From Shewanella atlantica (lineage in GTDB: Bacteria > Pseudomonadota > Gammaproteobacteria > Enterobacterales > Shewanellaceae), in contig NZ_RXNV01000001.1 in the NCBI RefSeq assembly GCF_003966265.1, positions 62,001-126,000 of the forward strand: DNA of 64,000 nucleotides. Reading direction: 5' to 3'. Made by a program: the position numbers and the translations under genes. A model generated the notes under the pieces. The model worked only from the letters and a program-made list of their open reading frames with translations. It ran no database searches and was not told where the DNA came from. Positions 9,619-17,725 of the stretch are shown here, piece by piece (position 1 is the first letter of the stretch; each line of letters starts with the position of its first letter).

Positions 9619-9897
9619 CTAGGCTTTTTTATTTGGCAAAATAAACTTCTGCCAGCTCATAACCAGTAATATCAGCGCCGGAAGGCCAAATGAGATCAAG
9701 CCCATTGCACCCGATTGCGGCTCCCCCTCGGCAAACGAGCCCCAGGACCAACCTATGCATATCCAGGCGAAACCAAACGCAGCGAATAAGCCCAAATTTG
9801 CTTTCCAATCGAGTTGGTAGCGACCCAGCAGGCTGACGTAAGCCCATATGGCAGCCATCGTACCCATGCCCATCAAGTACCACATTAAACCCATCAT
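9619..9897 (-). CDS. rdhB: Reductive dehalogenase membrane anchor (RdhB-like)
   Basis: 92-residue hydrophobic protein with three predicted membrane helices (about 5-24, 36-55 and 65-84), the size and topology of RdhB/PceB anchors. After helix 2 it carries an acidic segment SFAEGEPQSG, the sort of Glu-containing loop found between helices 2 and 3 in RdhB proteins. It starts 12 bases after the rdhA stop, with a ribosome binding site (AGGAAG) partly inside the junction, so the two are surely co-expressed. It should hold the Tat-exported catalytic subunit to the outer face of the inner membrane and perhaps link it to the quinone pool. The name rests on gene order and topology more than on residue identity. 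Confidence 0.82.
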   Translation of the reverse strand: MMGLMWYLMGMGTMAAIWAYVSLLGRYQLDWKANLGLFAAFGFAWICIGWSWGSFAEGEPQSGAMGLISFGLPALILLVMSWQKFILPNKKA

Positions 9898-9909
9898 TTG
9901 CTTTCTTCC

Positions 9910-11328
9910 TTAGGTGAAATCACCGCTAAATCCACTCTGCCAATATTTCTTAACCGCCTTCTCATCGTTGACATTACCGTAACCGAACAGGATATCGGCC
10001 TGAGTCATCATGGCGTGCACGGTGCCGCCGGTGAAGGTGTTGGACGCGTCGATCAGTCTGTGATGCCAGAAATCCGGCTTGTTCCATGGACAGGCTGCCA
10101 AGCAGACACCGCAGTCACCACCATTTTCGGACCAGAACTTCAGACACTTCTTGGGATCGCTATAGAACTTACGCACCCCTTTGTTAACATCCCAGGTGTA
10201 AAGGGGATCCTCACTGCCGGGATAGGTCGGGCCCGTTGAAGGTTTATCGTCCATGCAGATGGCGCCGGACGGACAGGCTTCGCCACAACGTTTACAGTTT
10301 TCACAGAAAGACATGATGCCAAAATCACGTGGCTTGTCGTAAGCGGCTTCATCGAGCTCAAGTTCGGTATAGACCTTACAGATACGCACACGCGGGCCAA
10401 GGTTGGGGGCCACTATGGTACCGTTGCGTGCGCCCTCCCCTAAACCTGCAGCAATGGCATAGGCCACCGAGTTACCCATGTCGTTGGTCGCCCCTACGGC
10501 CTGGAAGCCCAGCTCTTTCATAAACTTAGCCATAGAACCGGCTAATACACCTATGTTGCTGTAACCCATGGCAGCCGTTGAGGACTGTGGGATCATCGGA
10601 GCACAAGCCGTTGCCTCGTAATCCATTCCCACCAGCATGACGATCACGCTCTTAGGCTTAAAAGGAAAGTCCTCTTCCCAGCTCAAGGTCTCTTCTGTGA
10701 GCGGGTTATAGAGTGGGTTGTAATCCCAGCGGGGATCGTGACGACACACACCGACCCGTACCGCACCGAAGTTTTTGGCAGCGGTCTTAATGGCGCAGAC
10801 CTTCTCTACAGAGTCTTTAAAGGGATATTGGTGCCCATGAACGTCGGACTGATCCCAGGTCAGTACTCCCTGATTTGGCACTCCGGCCTGAGATAGAGGG
10901 GCCAAATTCATCAAGGTAAACCAAGAAGCGGTTTCCAATGCGTAATCGAGCTGAGTGTAACCCAACTTATCATTGTCGTAGCGTTCGTGAGCCGTCAGGA
11001 AATGGTGAAATGCATCAGTCATGCTCATGGGTTTTTCACCCGCCTGGATAGGACCCGCAGACTCCTGGCCGAAATTAAGGTTACGCTCAGGATGCTTTGC
11101 CTGTAACGCCGGACTGATACAATAGGTCTGATTTACATTGCGCTGATCCATGGGCTTAAAGTCAGGGCTCACTTCACAGGGAAACGCCTCCAGCTCGACG
11201 CCTTCCATCTTATGTTTCAGCCAACTGCCAGCTCCGGCCACGACCCCCACACCGGCGACAGTCCCGGCACCAATTTTTAATAACTGACGCCGACTCTCGT
11301 CGACCTCTTGCTTCTCTTGTTCGCTCAT
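9910..11328 (-). CDS. rdhA: Reductive dehalogenase catalytic subunit (RdhA/PceA family)
   Basis: Corrinoid and iron-sulfur enzyme that removes halogen from organohalides, in respiration coupled to the membrane. 472 residues, typical for RdhA. A Tat signal peptide is present (SRRQLLKIGAGTVAGVGVVAGAG, about 12-34). Two [4Fe-4S] motifs lie near the C-terminus: C342-x2-C345-x2-C348-x3-C352-P, and C395-x10-C406-x2-C409-x3-C413-P. The central region (MGYSNIGVLAGSMAKFMKELG at 254-274, GPRVRICKVYTELEL at 311-325) matches the cobamide-binding/catalytic core shared with epoxyqueuosine reductase. The Tat signal and the neighbouring rdhB distinguish it from queG. No maturation genes (rdhT, rdhC) or corrinoid genes lie in the window. 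The halogenated substrate is unknown. Confidence 0.93.
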   Translation of the reverse strand: MSEQEKQEVDESRRQLLKIGAGTVAGVGVVAGAGSWLKHKMEGVELEAFPCEVSPDFKPMDQRNVNQTYCISPALQAKHPERNLNFGQESAGPIQAGEKPMSMTDAFHHFLTAHERYDNDKLGYTQLDYALETASWFTLMNLAPLSQAGVPNQGVLTWDQSDVHGHQYPFKDSVEKVCAIKTAAKNFGAVRVGVCRHDPRWDYNPLYNPLTEETLSWEEDFPFKPKSVIVMLVGMDYEATACAPMIPQSSTAAMGYSNIGVLAGSMAKFMKELGFQAVGATNDMGNSVAYAIAAGLGEGARNGTIVAPNLGPRVRICKVYTELELDEAAYDKPRDFGIMSFCENCKRCGEACPSGAICMDDKPSTGPTYPGSEDPLYTWDVNKGVRKFYSDPKKCLKFWSENGGDCGVCLAACPWNKPDFWHHRLIDASNTFTGGTVHAMMTQADILFGYGNVNDEKAVKKYWQSGFSGDFT

Positions 11329-12015
11329 GTTTATTCCTACATCTTTGGGTGTTGGTGGAAACCAAAACGGTAAATGTTGAAATAAATTCTATACAGACCA
11401 CACCTTCTAAAATAGCGATATATTCGAGAAGAACCTTTGCAAAAACTGCAAAATAGAATTTCCATTTGCATGACACTCTTCACACATATAGGTAACAACG
11501 AGACGGGGAATAACAAAATATTGGTAAAACAGTAATAGTTTTTGGCAGTTTCATTAATGTAAATGACAAAGAAGCCAACTTAAACTGCAATATCAAAGAA
11601 CAAATTAATTAAATTAGGGAGTGGTAAATTGACCATCAAAAAATGAGAGAGTATCGTCAGTTTCGATCGAACAAATAGTTAACCATGATTATTATCGTTC
11701 TGAAAAATGAGCAACATGAACAAACAATAACAATGTGTAACCCACTGATTATAGAGGAGCGCCACCAGAATAGCATTACAACACAATTGAATCGTACATA
11801 ACCTTATTCATATAAGGACAAACAGTTTAACTCTTAATTGCAATAACACATCAATTGCAATCGAATTGTCACACTCAATGTTTCACTTATAATATATAAG
11901 TTAAAAAGAAAATAACCCACTATGAATAAATATATAGATTAACAGTTTAGCCACCTTATAAACCCATAAGAAAAACACTAATAAAAATATGAACAAATAA
12001 ATAATCGGAGATTTT
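11329..12015. promoter_or_regulatory. AT-rich divergent control region between rdhA and the outer-membrane protein gene
   Basis: 687 bases without a credible gene, visibly AT-rich. It must contain the promoters of rdhA (leftward) and of the 12016 gene (rightward). No clean CRP/FNR dyad or dehalobox-like site is visible by eye. The most distinctive element is a pair of identical AATTGCAAT sequences (see 11836-11861). The 12016 gene has a good ribosome binding site (CGGAG) and rdhA has TAGGA before its ATG. Confidence 0.55.
11836..11861. promoter_or_regulatory. Paired AATTGCAAT sites (candidate operator)
   Basis: Two identical 9-mers AATTGCAAT at 11836-11844 and 11853-11861, 17 bp start to start. 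Each contains the self-complementary octamer ATTGCAAT. They lie about 155 bases upstream of the 12016 gene. The spacing of somewhat under two helical turns suggests paired binding of a dimeric regulator, possibly the neighbouring LysR or LuxR protein. The site is seen; the function is inferred. Confidence 0.4.
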
Positions 12016-12960
12016 ATGAATAAAATAAATAACACCAAAATAAAGAGCCTGATGTTATATATGGCCGGTATATCGGGCCTGTTATTAAACAGCGTCACGG
12101 CTGTCGCTGCCACCTCGGGCTCACACTATCCCATGGGGGGGGAAGGCGTCGCAGCCGCCACCCTGCCACCACCCGGTATGCATTACCGTATGTACAACAC
12201 CTGGTATAGCGCCGATACTCTGACAAATAATAGTGGTGACGATACGGGTCTGGATTTTGATCTGAGCGCCTATGCCCAGGTACACAGATTTGTGCATATG
12301 ACAGAGAAAACAATCCTGGGCGCTAACTGGGGCTATAACGTTCTCATACCTATGGTGAGTAAAGATATCTCGATAAAACCCGTAGGTGTCGATGCCGATA
12401 CCTCATTCGCTTTAGGAGATGTGATCCTCGAACCCTTGGTACTTAACTGGCCGAGGGAGCGTTTTGACGCAGTTATGGCACTGGCAGTCATTGCTCCCAC
12501 CGGCGATTACGACGTTCATGACGCCGCCTCGCCCGGCTACGGGTACTGGACTGGTATGTTGACCGCCGGCGGCACTTATTATCTGGACTCAGAGAAATCA
12601 TGGACATTCAGTGCACTGACCCGCACCTTAGTGCACACAGAGCAGGATGATACTGATGTGCGACCTGGCGCCGAATTTACTATCGAGGGAGGGATAGGCA
12701 AGCAGCTGGAATTCAACCACACCTGGTTAGTGCGTCCCGGTATCACCTACTGTGCCACATGGCAGATCAGCGATGACAGCCAGGATGGTCCGGGCACTCT
12801 CGCCAGTGAACGCAAACAGGCTTACGGCATAGGTGGTGAGATCAACCTATTCTATCTGCCATGGCTACTGCAAGGTAATTTGCGCTATGTACATGAGTTC
12901 GGTGCCAAGAATACTACAGAAGGCTCATCGGCAGTCTTTACCCTGACCAAGTCTTTCTAA
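12016..12960 (+). CDS. Outer-membrane protein of the phenol MetA-pathway / SphA-like family
   Basis: 314-residue exported protein. A signal peptide ends near residue 33 (LLNSVTAVAATS). The mature part begins SHYPMGGEGVAAATLPPPGMHYRMYNTWYSA, the hallmark opening of the Phenol_MetA_deg/SphA-like family, and ends with a porin-like strand (AVFTLTKSF). Related proteins are often encoded beside pathways for aromatic or hydrophobic substrates and are presumed to help such compounds cross the outer membrane. It is divergent from rdhA across a 687-base control region and convergent with a LysR gene. The context suggests uptake of the dehalogenase substrate, which is inference. Ribosome binding site CGGAG precedes the ATG. 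Confidence 0.82.
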   Translation: MNKINNTKIKSLMLYMAGISGLLLNSVTAVAATSGSHYPMGGEGVAAATLPPPGMHYRMYNTWYSADTLTNNSGDDTGLDFDLSAYAQVHRFVHMTEKTILGANWGYNVLIPMVSKDISIKPVGVDADTSFALGDVILEPLVLNWPRERFDAVMALAVIAPTGDYDVHDAASPGYGYWTGMLTAGGTYYLDSEKSWTFSALTRTLVHTEQDDTDVRPGAEFTIEGGIGKQLEFNHTWLVRPGITYCATWQISDDSQDGPGTLASERKQAYGIGGEINLFYLPWLLQGNLRYVHEFGAKNTTEGSSAVFTLTKSF

Positions 12961-13003
12961 AGAGAGCCTTCTAACGACAGCTTTTTAACGAAGGGATTCC
13001 TCT

Positions 13004-13036
13004 ATGACATCAGCCTTCAATGGCTGGTGTCATTTT
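13004..13036. terminator. Bidirectional terminator-like hairpin
   Basis: Near-perfect 12-bp stem (ATGACATCAGCC with GGCTGGTGTCAT, one G-T pair) followed by TTTTA. It lies between the convergent 12016 gene and the LysR gene that ends at 13076. Confidence 0.75.
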
Positions 13037-13075
13037 ACAGTTTCAAGAGTTCAATATAGGTTAAACCCCAGATCA

Positions 13076-13984
13076 TCAAAGCTGATTTTGTTCCATCTGA
13101 GCACACTCATGCTGGAAGAAGTCCAGCGCTAACCGTACTCTGTGGGGCAGGTACTGGCGACAGGAATAGAGTCCCCAGGTGCTGATATCGGTGGAATATT
13201 GGCCGTCAAACAGTAACTGCAAGCGGCCGGATTTTAGATACTCACGGCACATCACAGGCGGTACCCAGGCAACACCGAGTCCATCAACCGCAGCCGAGAT
13301 ACACAGTTCATTCATCTCCGACTCCAAGGGCCCCTCGACCTCTAACTTATGAATCTGCTCACCATCGCTCCATAGCCAGATGTTTCCCCCCAGGCCGCCT
13401 TTAGGAGAGAGCAAGCAAGGGTAGTCCGCCAGCTGTTCTGGATGAGTCAACTCAGGGTGTTTAGCGATGAAGTCCGGGCTGGCAACGAAGTAACGCCTCA
13501 AAGTTAGCAGTTTACGTCCCACCATAGAGCTGTCCGGTGGTGACTCATGGCTGACATACAACACCAGATCCGCCTGTATATCCATCGGATTTTGCATACT
13601 CTGATAAGAGATAAATTTCAACTTAAGTTCTGGGAAACGTTGATGAAACTGTCCCAGCGCCCTTCTACAGGTCAGATTGATAAAATCTAAAGGGGCGGCA
13701 ATGATAATTTCACCCTGGGGTTCTACCTGTAGCTGGCCAACACTCAACTGCAGCGCCTCGACTTCACCTAAAATACGCGAACTTCTCTCCAGAAAATCCA
13801 CACCAGCTTCGGTCAGTGTCAGGCTTCGCGTAGTACGATCCACCAAACGGGTACCGAGGAATTGTTCTAGTTGAGAGATATTACGACTTATTTTGGAAAC
13901 AGGAATACTCAGGGCTCTCGATGCCGCACTCAAGCTTTGATATTCGATAACCTTATTAAATAATGCAAGATCTTCGGTTTTCAT
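13076..13984 (-). CDS. LysR-family transcriptional regulator
   Basis: 302 residues, standard LysR size. The N-terminal helix-turn-helix is clear (LALFNKVIEYQSLSAASRALSIPVSKISRNISQLEQFLGTRLVDRTTR, with the TLTEAG follow-on), then a two-lobed effector domain. The pattern fits the CrgA/DsdC-like subgroup. It converges on the SphA-like outer-membrane gene and is transcribed in the same direction as, but away from, the rdh operon, so it may control this accessory cluster; there is no direct proof. No adjacent divergent target exists within 550 bases on its upstream side except the secreted unknown at 14539, which is transcribed divergently and is the other candidate. Confidence 0.88.
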   Translation of the reverse strand: MKTEDLALFNKVIEYQSLSAASRALSIPVSKISRNISQLEQFLGTRLVDRTTRSLTLTEAGVDFLERSSRILGEVEALQLSVGQLQVEPQGEIIIAAPLDFINLTCRRALGQFHQRFPELKLKFISYQSMQNPMDIQADLVLYVSHESPPDSSMVGRKLLTLRRYFVASPDFIAKHPELTHPEQLADYPCLLSPKGGLGGNIWLWSDGEQIHKLEVEGPLESEMNELCISAAVDGLGVAWVPPVMCREYLKSGRLQLLFDGQYSTDISTWGLYSCRQYLPHRVRLALDFFQHECAQMEQNQL

Positions 13985-14538
13985 GGCGACAGTTGATTTA
14001 CCTGTTATAAATTTATTTAGCTATTATCACCATATGTGACCAGAAATAATATGACCTGACTCAGGCTTTACCCTATTGAAAATATCATTAGGCCAATAAC
14101 CGGATTTAAGTCACAGGAGCGTGAGACCAATAACAGAAGTCTAAGGCTGAACACTGATTTAAACAGTGCTCTGGAAACAAATTCTGAGCAAGTAGCGTAA
14201 AAAATTTATTCATAGAAACAACAAGCACTATTTTTATGAAGCCCTACAGCTTCTTCGACGAACAAAAAACACTTGAATTAGCCAAAAAGTGATTACCTAC
14301 AGGTGAGATCCGACAAAAATTATATTACCAGTAACAACAAGCACCACCATCTATATATCTTATGACTCACCAACATTATCGACAGACAGCATTATTGATG
14401 ACGAACTATAAATGACGCTCGAACAAGACCAATACAGATGAATAAACACTAAGCATGGTCTACTTATTCAAAGTTGACATTAAGTTGAATATATAAGAAG
14501 TTACACCATAAATTAATGGTTACAAGGATGCATACCAA
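13985..14538. other. Divergent intergenic region, no gene seen
   Basis: 554 AT-rich bases between the LysR gene and the 14539 gene. It must hold both promoters. I see no convincing gene, RNA or strong dyad. The 14539 gene has AAGGATG about 9 bases before its start. Confidence 0.4.
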
Positions 14539-15993
14539 ATGATAAAAACCAGAATCATTCCTTATTTATCCCTTTACCTTACTCTACCGCTTTCTTTTCC
14601 AATATTGGCTACCACAGCCCCCTTGGCGACAATCTCAGATTATAAACCGAATTGTATAACACAAACCTTTGCGTCCATTAGGTTAGATGCCAGCAGCACA
14701 AACTACGATGCCCTGCAGAAACCAGAGCAGAGCGAAGCCTTTTCAGACGCATTAACGCATCTGCGCCAACTTGCTACTGAGCAGGGAGCAGATACCCTGC
14801 TACTTACCAATGTGACTAACCATATACTCAACTTCACTAAGGAAAATACAAGGCCTGGCCCGTCGGATGGGAGAGTGATTAAGGAAACGAGTTTACAAAC
14901 CCACCTCGAGGCGCAGGCTTTTATCGTCTGTAAGGCCGATAAGACCCTATCGAATATTCGTGCCCCCTTCAGCTCCGATGGCTATAAGGTCAGAACTATT
15001 GAGTACAAGTTTACCCTACAAATCCCAAAAACAGAGTCCGCAGCAACACTTGCTCAAGCTATCACTCTACCTTCTGACACTGTCTCCATCGAAGAGGGAG
15101 TTTACGGAATAAAACCGGGAATGAGCGCTTCACAAACATCGGAAAGACTGGGGCCTCCCAGCATTGAGATTCAGCTCAAAAACAAAGAGGTTGCCAGGGG
15201 ATATGGTCGAAGCCTTTGGTTTATATTCAGTGGGGATAGACTCACGCAGATCACCTCCGACTTAAAACTACTCAGTGGCTATGGTCGTAATATGATTGCT
15301 TTTAGAGACGGTTTTGACGATACCCCGTGGAAAATATCAGGAGTAGTTGAACATAAAAGTCCTTTCGAAGAGGTCAAACAGGCCCTGGAAACACAAATCA
15401 CGGCAGAAAAAAATGATGTGTTGCTTATCGAGAAAGATAAGCAACGCCTGAGTCTTCAATTCGAAACTTTTCACCCAAATAGCGCGTCCAACCCCGAGCT
15501 GTTATTTACCAATTTCAACCTCGCGTTTATGGAGACACCTAAGACTACCAACCAAGCGTTAGCGCCAGCTGAATTGACTCAACCGCAAAAACAGTGGCTG
15601 TATAACCATCTGAATATCGAGCGTAAAAACCGGCCTACCCTAGACGAAGTGATAGCCGCGATCCCTTCGATTAATAAGCTCAATATCTCCAACCATGATG
15701 AACAGTGGTGGCTGGCGGGTAACTTTATCCAGTTACATTTTTCTGAACAGCGACTTCAAAAAATCAAGGTCAGTGAATCAATATTTGCAAGACAGAGCGA
15801 AGAATCACTGTTAAATACCGTAGAGAAGTTAGGACTGCCTAAAGATAAACAGAGCCTGTTACATGAGTACGGTGACGCCATCGATAATTTCGATAGTGTC
15901 GACATTGAGCGTGACACCTTCACACTGCTGGCTACATTCGACTCAGATGAAGAAACAGCTGAAACTTTTGAGTTAGAGATAGACTATTATTGA
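14539..15993 (+). CDS. Secreted protein of unknown function
   Basis: 484 residues that I do not recognise. A signal peptide is clear (about 1-27, LYLTLPLSFPILATTAPLA). An N-terminal part (about 30-135) contains LRQLATEQGADTLLLTN, a pattern seen in small exported domains. A middle segment (about 190-255) has VYGIKPGMSASQTSERLGPPSIEI, which looks like the BamE/SmpA-type G-x-S-x-x-x-V-x-x-x-LG-x-P motif, followed by a beta-rich part (YGRSLWFIFSGDRL) consistent with that fold. A weaker repeat of this theme may follow (LDEVIAAIPSINKL, about 374-387, WWLAGNFIQLHFSEQRL after it). A single gene with its own promoter region. Confidence 0.75.
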   Translation: MIKTRIIPYLSLYLTLPLSFPILATTAPLATISDYKPNCITQTFASIRLDASSTNYDALQKPEQSEAFSDALTHLRQLATEQGADTLLLTNVTNHILNFTKENTRPGPSDGRVIKETSLQTHLEAQAFIVCKADKTLSNIRAPFSSDGYKVRTIEYKFTLQIPKTESAATLAQAITLPSDTVSIEEGVYGIKPGMSASQTSERLGPPSIEIQLKNKEVARGYGRSLWFIFSGDRLTQITSDLKLLSGYGRNMIAFRDGFDDTPWKISGVVEHKSPFEEVKQALETQITAEKNDVLLIEKDKQRLSLQFETFHPNSASNPELLFTNFNLAFMETPKTTNQALAPAELTQPQKQWLYNHLNIERKNRPTLDEVIAAIPSINKLNISNHDEQWWLAGNFIQLHFSEQRLQKIKVSESIFARQSEESLLNTVEKLGLPKDKQSLLHEYGDAIDNFDSVDIERDTFTLLATFDSDEETAETFELEIDYY

Positions 15994-16068
15994 TAAATCA
16001 GCCATTTAGTGTGCTGCATGCCTATGGCTGAGACGGAGAGATGTCTAATCAAACTTAATTAATGACAC

Positions 16069-16419
16069 TCACCAGCTTAAAAAGATAACGACGCCAGACA
16101 GTATCAGAGTGACCATTGCCGGAACACCATCTTTCCAGGTATCAAAACGCAGATGAAAAAAGATGGCTCCCAGAGATGTCGAAAATAACAATGCAGCCCC
16201 CAGTACTCCTGGTGTGCTGCCCTGAAACCAGATGCTTGTCGCCCCAAGCAGCTCGACAACTCCGACCAAGGCCATGATCTGCCGATTTAATCCGTAAGAG
16301 TGAAAAAACTCAAGCTGCTTCTCGAAGATCATCTTCTGCCAGCCAAGCAGTTTGATTGAGCCTGCGAAGAGGAAAAAAGCCGAGAGAACACCGATAATCA
16401 CTGTCACTAAGATATCCAT
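16069..16419 (-). CDS. DoxX-family membrane protein
   Basis: 116-residue integral membrane protein with four hydrophobic helices (MDILVTVIIGVLSAFFLFAGSIKLLG, then MALVGVVELLGATSIWF, LGAALLFSTSLGAIFFHL and a C-terminal helix), the layout of DoxX-like proteins. The charged/aromatic pattern after helix 1 (GWQKMIFEKQLEFFHSYGL) is also family-typical. A longer open frame extends upstream, but the start at 16419 has a perfect AGGAGG. The ATG overlaps the stop of the upstream SDR remnant (TAATG), so it was designed for coupled translation. DoxX proteins are variously linked to redox and thiol stress; the role here is unknown. Confidence 0.8.
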   Translation of the reverse strand: MDILVTVIIGVLSAFFLFAGSIKLLGWQKMIFEKQLEFFHSYGLNRQIMALVGVVELLGATSIWFQGSTPGVLGAALLFSTSLGAIFFHLRFDTWKDGVPAMVTLILSGVVIFLSW

Positions 16420-16583
16420 TATTGAGCCTCCTGAATGCGGCCCTGTAGAGCAACAAAGGCTGCCGAACTTGCTTGATGTTCTCCGTTGAGGCAACGCATC
16501 GGGGCACAAGCTGTCAGCTCCTTTTGTGTAACTGGTACTGCTATACCCAATCCACTATTGGTGCCTGTGATTAACATATTCAT
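16419..16583 (-). pseudogene. Internally deleted short-chain dehydrogenase (SDR) remnant
   Basis: A 54-codon frame begins MNMLITGTNSGLGIA, an unmistakable SDR nucleotide-binding start (TGxxxGxG at 7-14), but no other SDR element follows. There is no NNAG, no YxxxK, and only about 40 residues remain instead of about 230. The rest (VTQKELTACAPMRCLNGEHQASS...) looks like residual or out-of-frame sequence. The frame stays open to a TAA that overlaps the DoxX ATG (TAATG). The simplest reading is an SDR-doxX operon in which most of the SDR was deleted. It is divergent from the LysR gene at 16682, 98 bases away. It could instead be a small real peptide, but this is less likely. Confidence 0.65.
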
Positions 16584-16681
16584 ATTGCTCTTTCTACTCT
16601 TGATGGGGAAATGTATTGGGGGTTGAAAAAAGCTTAACTTACGCACATTATTATTTAAAATGATTACGCCTAATATGCATT

Positions 16682-17596
16682 ATGAATGAAATTAATTTAT
16701 TGAAGGTCGATCTCAATCTACTGAAATCTTTACGCGCACTTATCGAAGAGCGTCATGTCGGACGCGCTGCAGAAAAAATGAATGTCACTCAGTCTGCAAT
16801 GAGCCACACGCTGGCCAGACTCAGAGGAGTATTTGACGATCCGCTTTTTATCAGAAACGCCAAAGGGTTAGAGCCTACAACACGGGCCATTGAACTCTCA
16901 GGCAAGCTAAGGTTCATACTCAGCGAGATAGATAACTTACTTGCCCCCAAAACATTTGATTTTTCACAAGTCCACGCCCATTTTCGTGTTCAGACCCACG
17001 ATTTTATCCTTGCATCTTATCTTTCTAAGGCATTTAAAAAAATCAATAAGGAAGCCCCTAATATTCTAATTGATATAAAAATATTAGATAAAACAGCCTA
17101 TGAGAAGTTGGATAATGACGAGCTGGAGATGATTATCGGTGCAGGCCTACAGGCCAAGCCCAGGTTTATGCAAAAACGTCTTATGGATGAGAATTTAGTC
17201 TGTTTACTCGATAAAGCTAACCCGGTACTGAAAAGCTGGACGACCGAAGCCATTTTTCGTTTCCCTCACATCAAGACCAGCCTACTCGACGAGCTGGACG
17301 ACCCGGTTAGTCAATATGGAAAAGCAATGGGCTTGCCTAAACGTAAGCTAGGCTTCTTAACCGAGACCCTCAATTTACAACTGCCATTGCTGCCGGGCTC
17401 TAATTTAATTGCATTCTTACCCGAGTCTATCGCCAAACAAGGGAGTCAGCTCTATGGCTTGGAAGTAAAGGAGTGTCCATTTACTCTACCTGACCTCACC
17501 ATTCGCGGAATGTGGCATGAAAGGCATCAAAACGATCCTCTTCATCAATGGGTCCGTGAAAAGATCGATGATGCATTCAACGATTCCACTTCATGA
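16682..17596 (+). CDS. LysR-family transcriptional regulator, divergent from SDR remnant-doxX
   Basis: 304 residues. Helix-turn-helix at about 8-66 (LLKVDLNLLKSLRALIEERHVGRAAEKMNVTQSAMSHTLARLRGVFDDPLFIRNAKGLEPT), the NodD/NahR/SyrM-like variety that starts with DLNLL. The effector domain follows. It sits head to head with the SDR remnant and doxX across a short 98-base region, the standard LysR arrangement, so those genes are its likely original target. If the SDR is dead, this regulator may now control only doxX and itself. Confidence 0.9.
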   Translation: MNEINLLKVDLNLLKSLRALIEERHVGRAAEKMNVTQSAMSHTLARLRGVFDDPLFIRNAKGLEPTTRAIELSGKLRFILSEIDNLLAPKTFDFSQVHAHFRVQTHDFILASYLSKAFKKINKEAPNILIDIKILDKTAYEKLDNDELEMIIGAGLQAKPRFMQKRLMDENLVCLLDKANPVLKSWTTEAIFRFPHIKTSLLDELDDPVSQYGKAMGLPKRKLGFLTETLNLQLPLLPGSNLIAFLPESIAKQGSQLYGLEVKECPFTLPDLTIRGMWHERHQNDPLHQWVREKIDDAFNDSTS

Positions 17597-17684
17597 ATGC
17601 CCTTAATGAAAGCCATTTATTGAATACCTAGGCGCTCGGAAAGTAGAAACCTTTATCTGACGGCAGAACGACAGACGTACCGAC

Positions 17685-17706
17685 GCTCGCCTTGGTAAAG
17701 GCGAGC
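17685..17706. other. Stem-loop between convergent genes
   Basis: 9-bp stem GCTCGCCTT/AAGGCGAGC with a GGTA loop, between the convergent LysR gene (ends 17596) and the diguanylate cyclase gene (ends 17726). There is no T run on either side, so it is at best a weak intrinsic terminator. Confidence 0.5.
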
Positions 17707-17725
17707 TGAAATGATTTTACCGTCC

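Noticed and set aside
9629..9883. Alternative 84-codon frame inside the rdhB region
   Set aside because: Out-of-frame reading of the same strand; it lacks the three-helix pattern, while the 9619-9897 frame has it together with a ribosome binding site.
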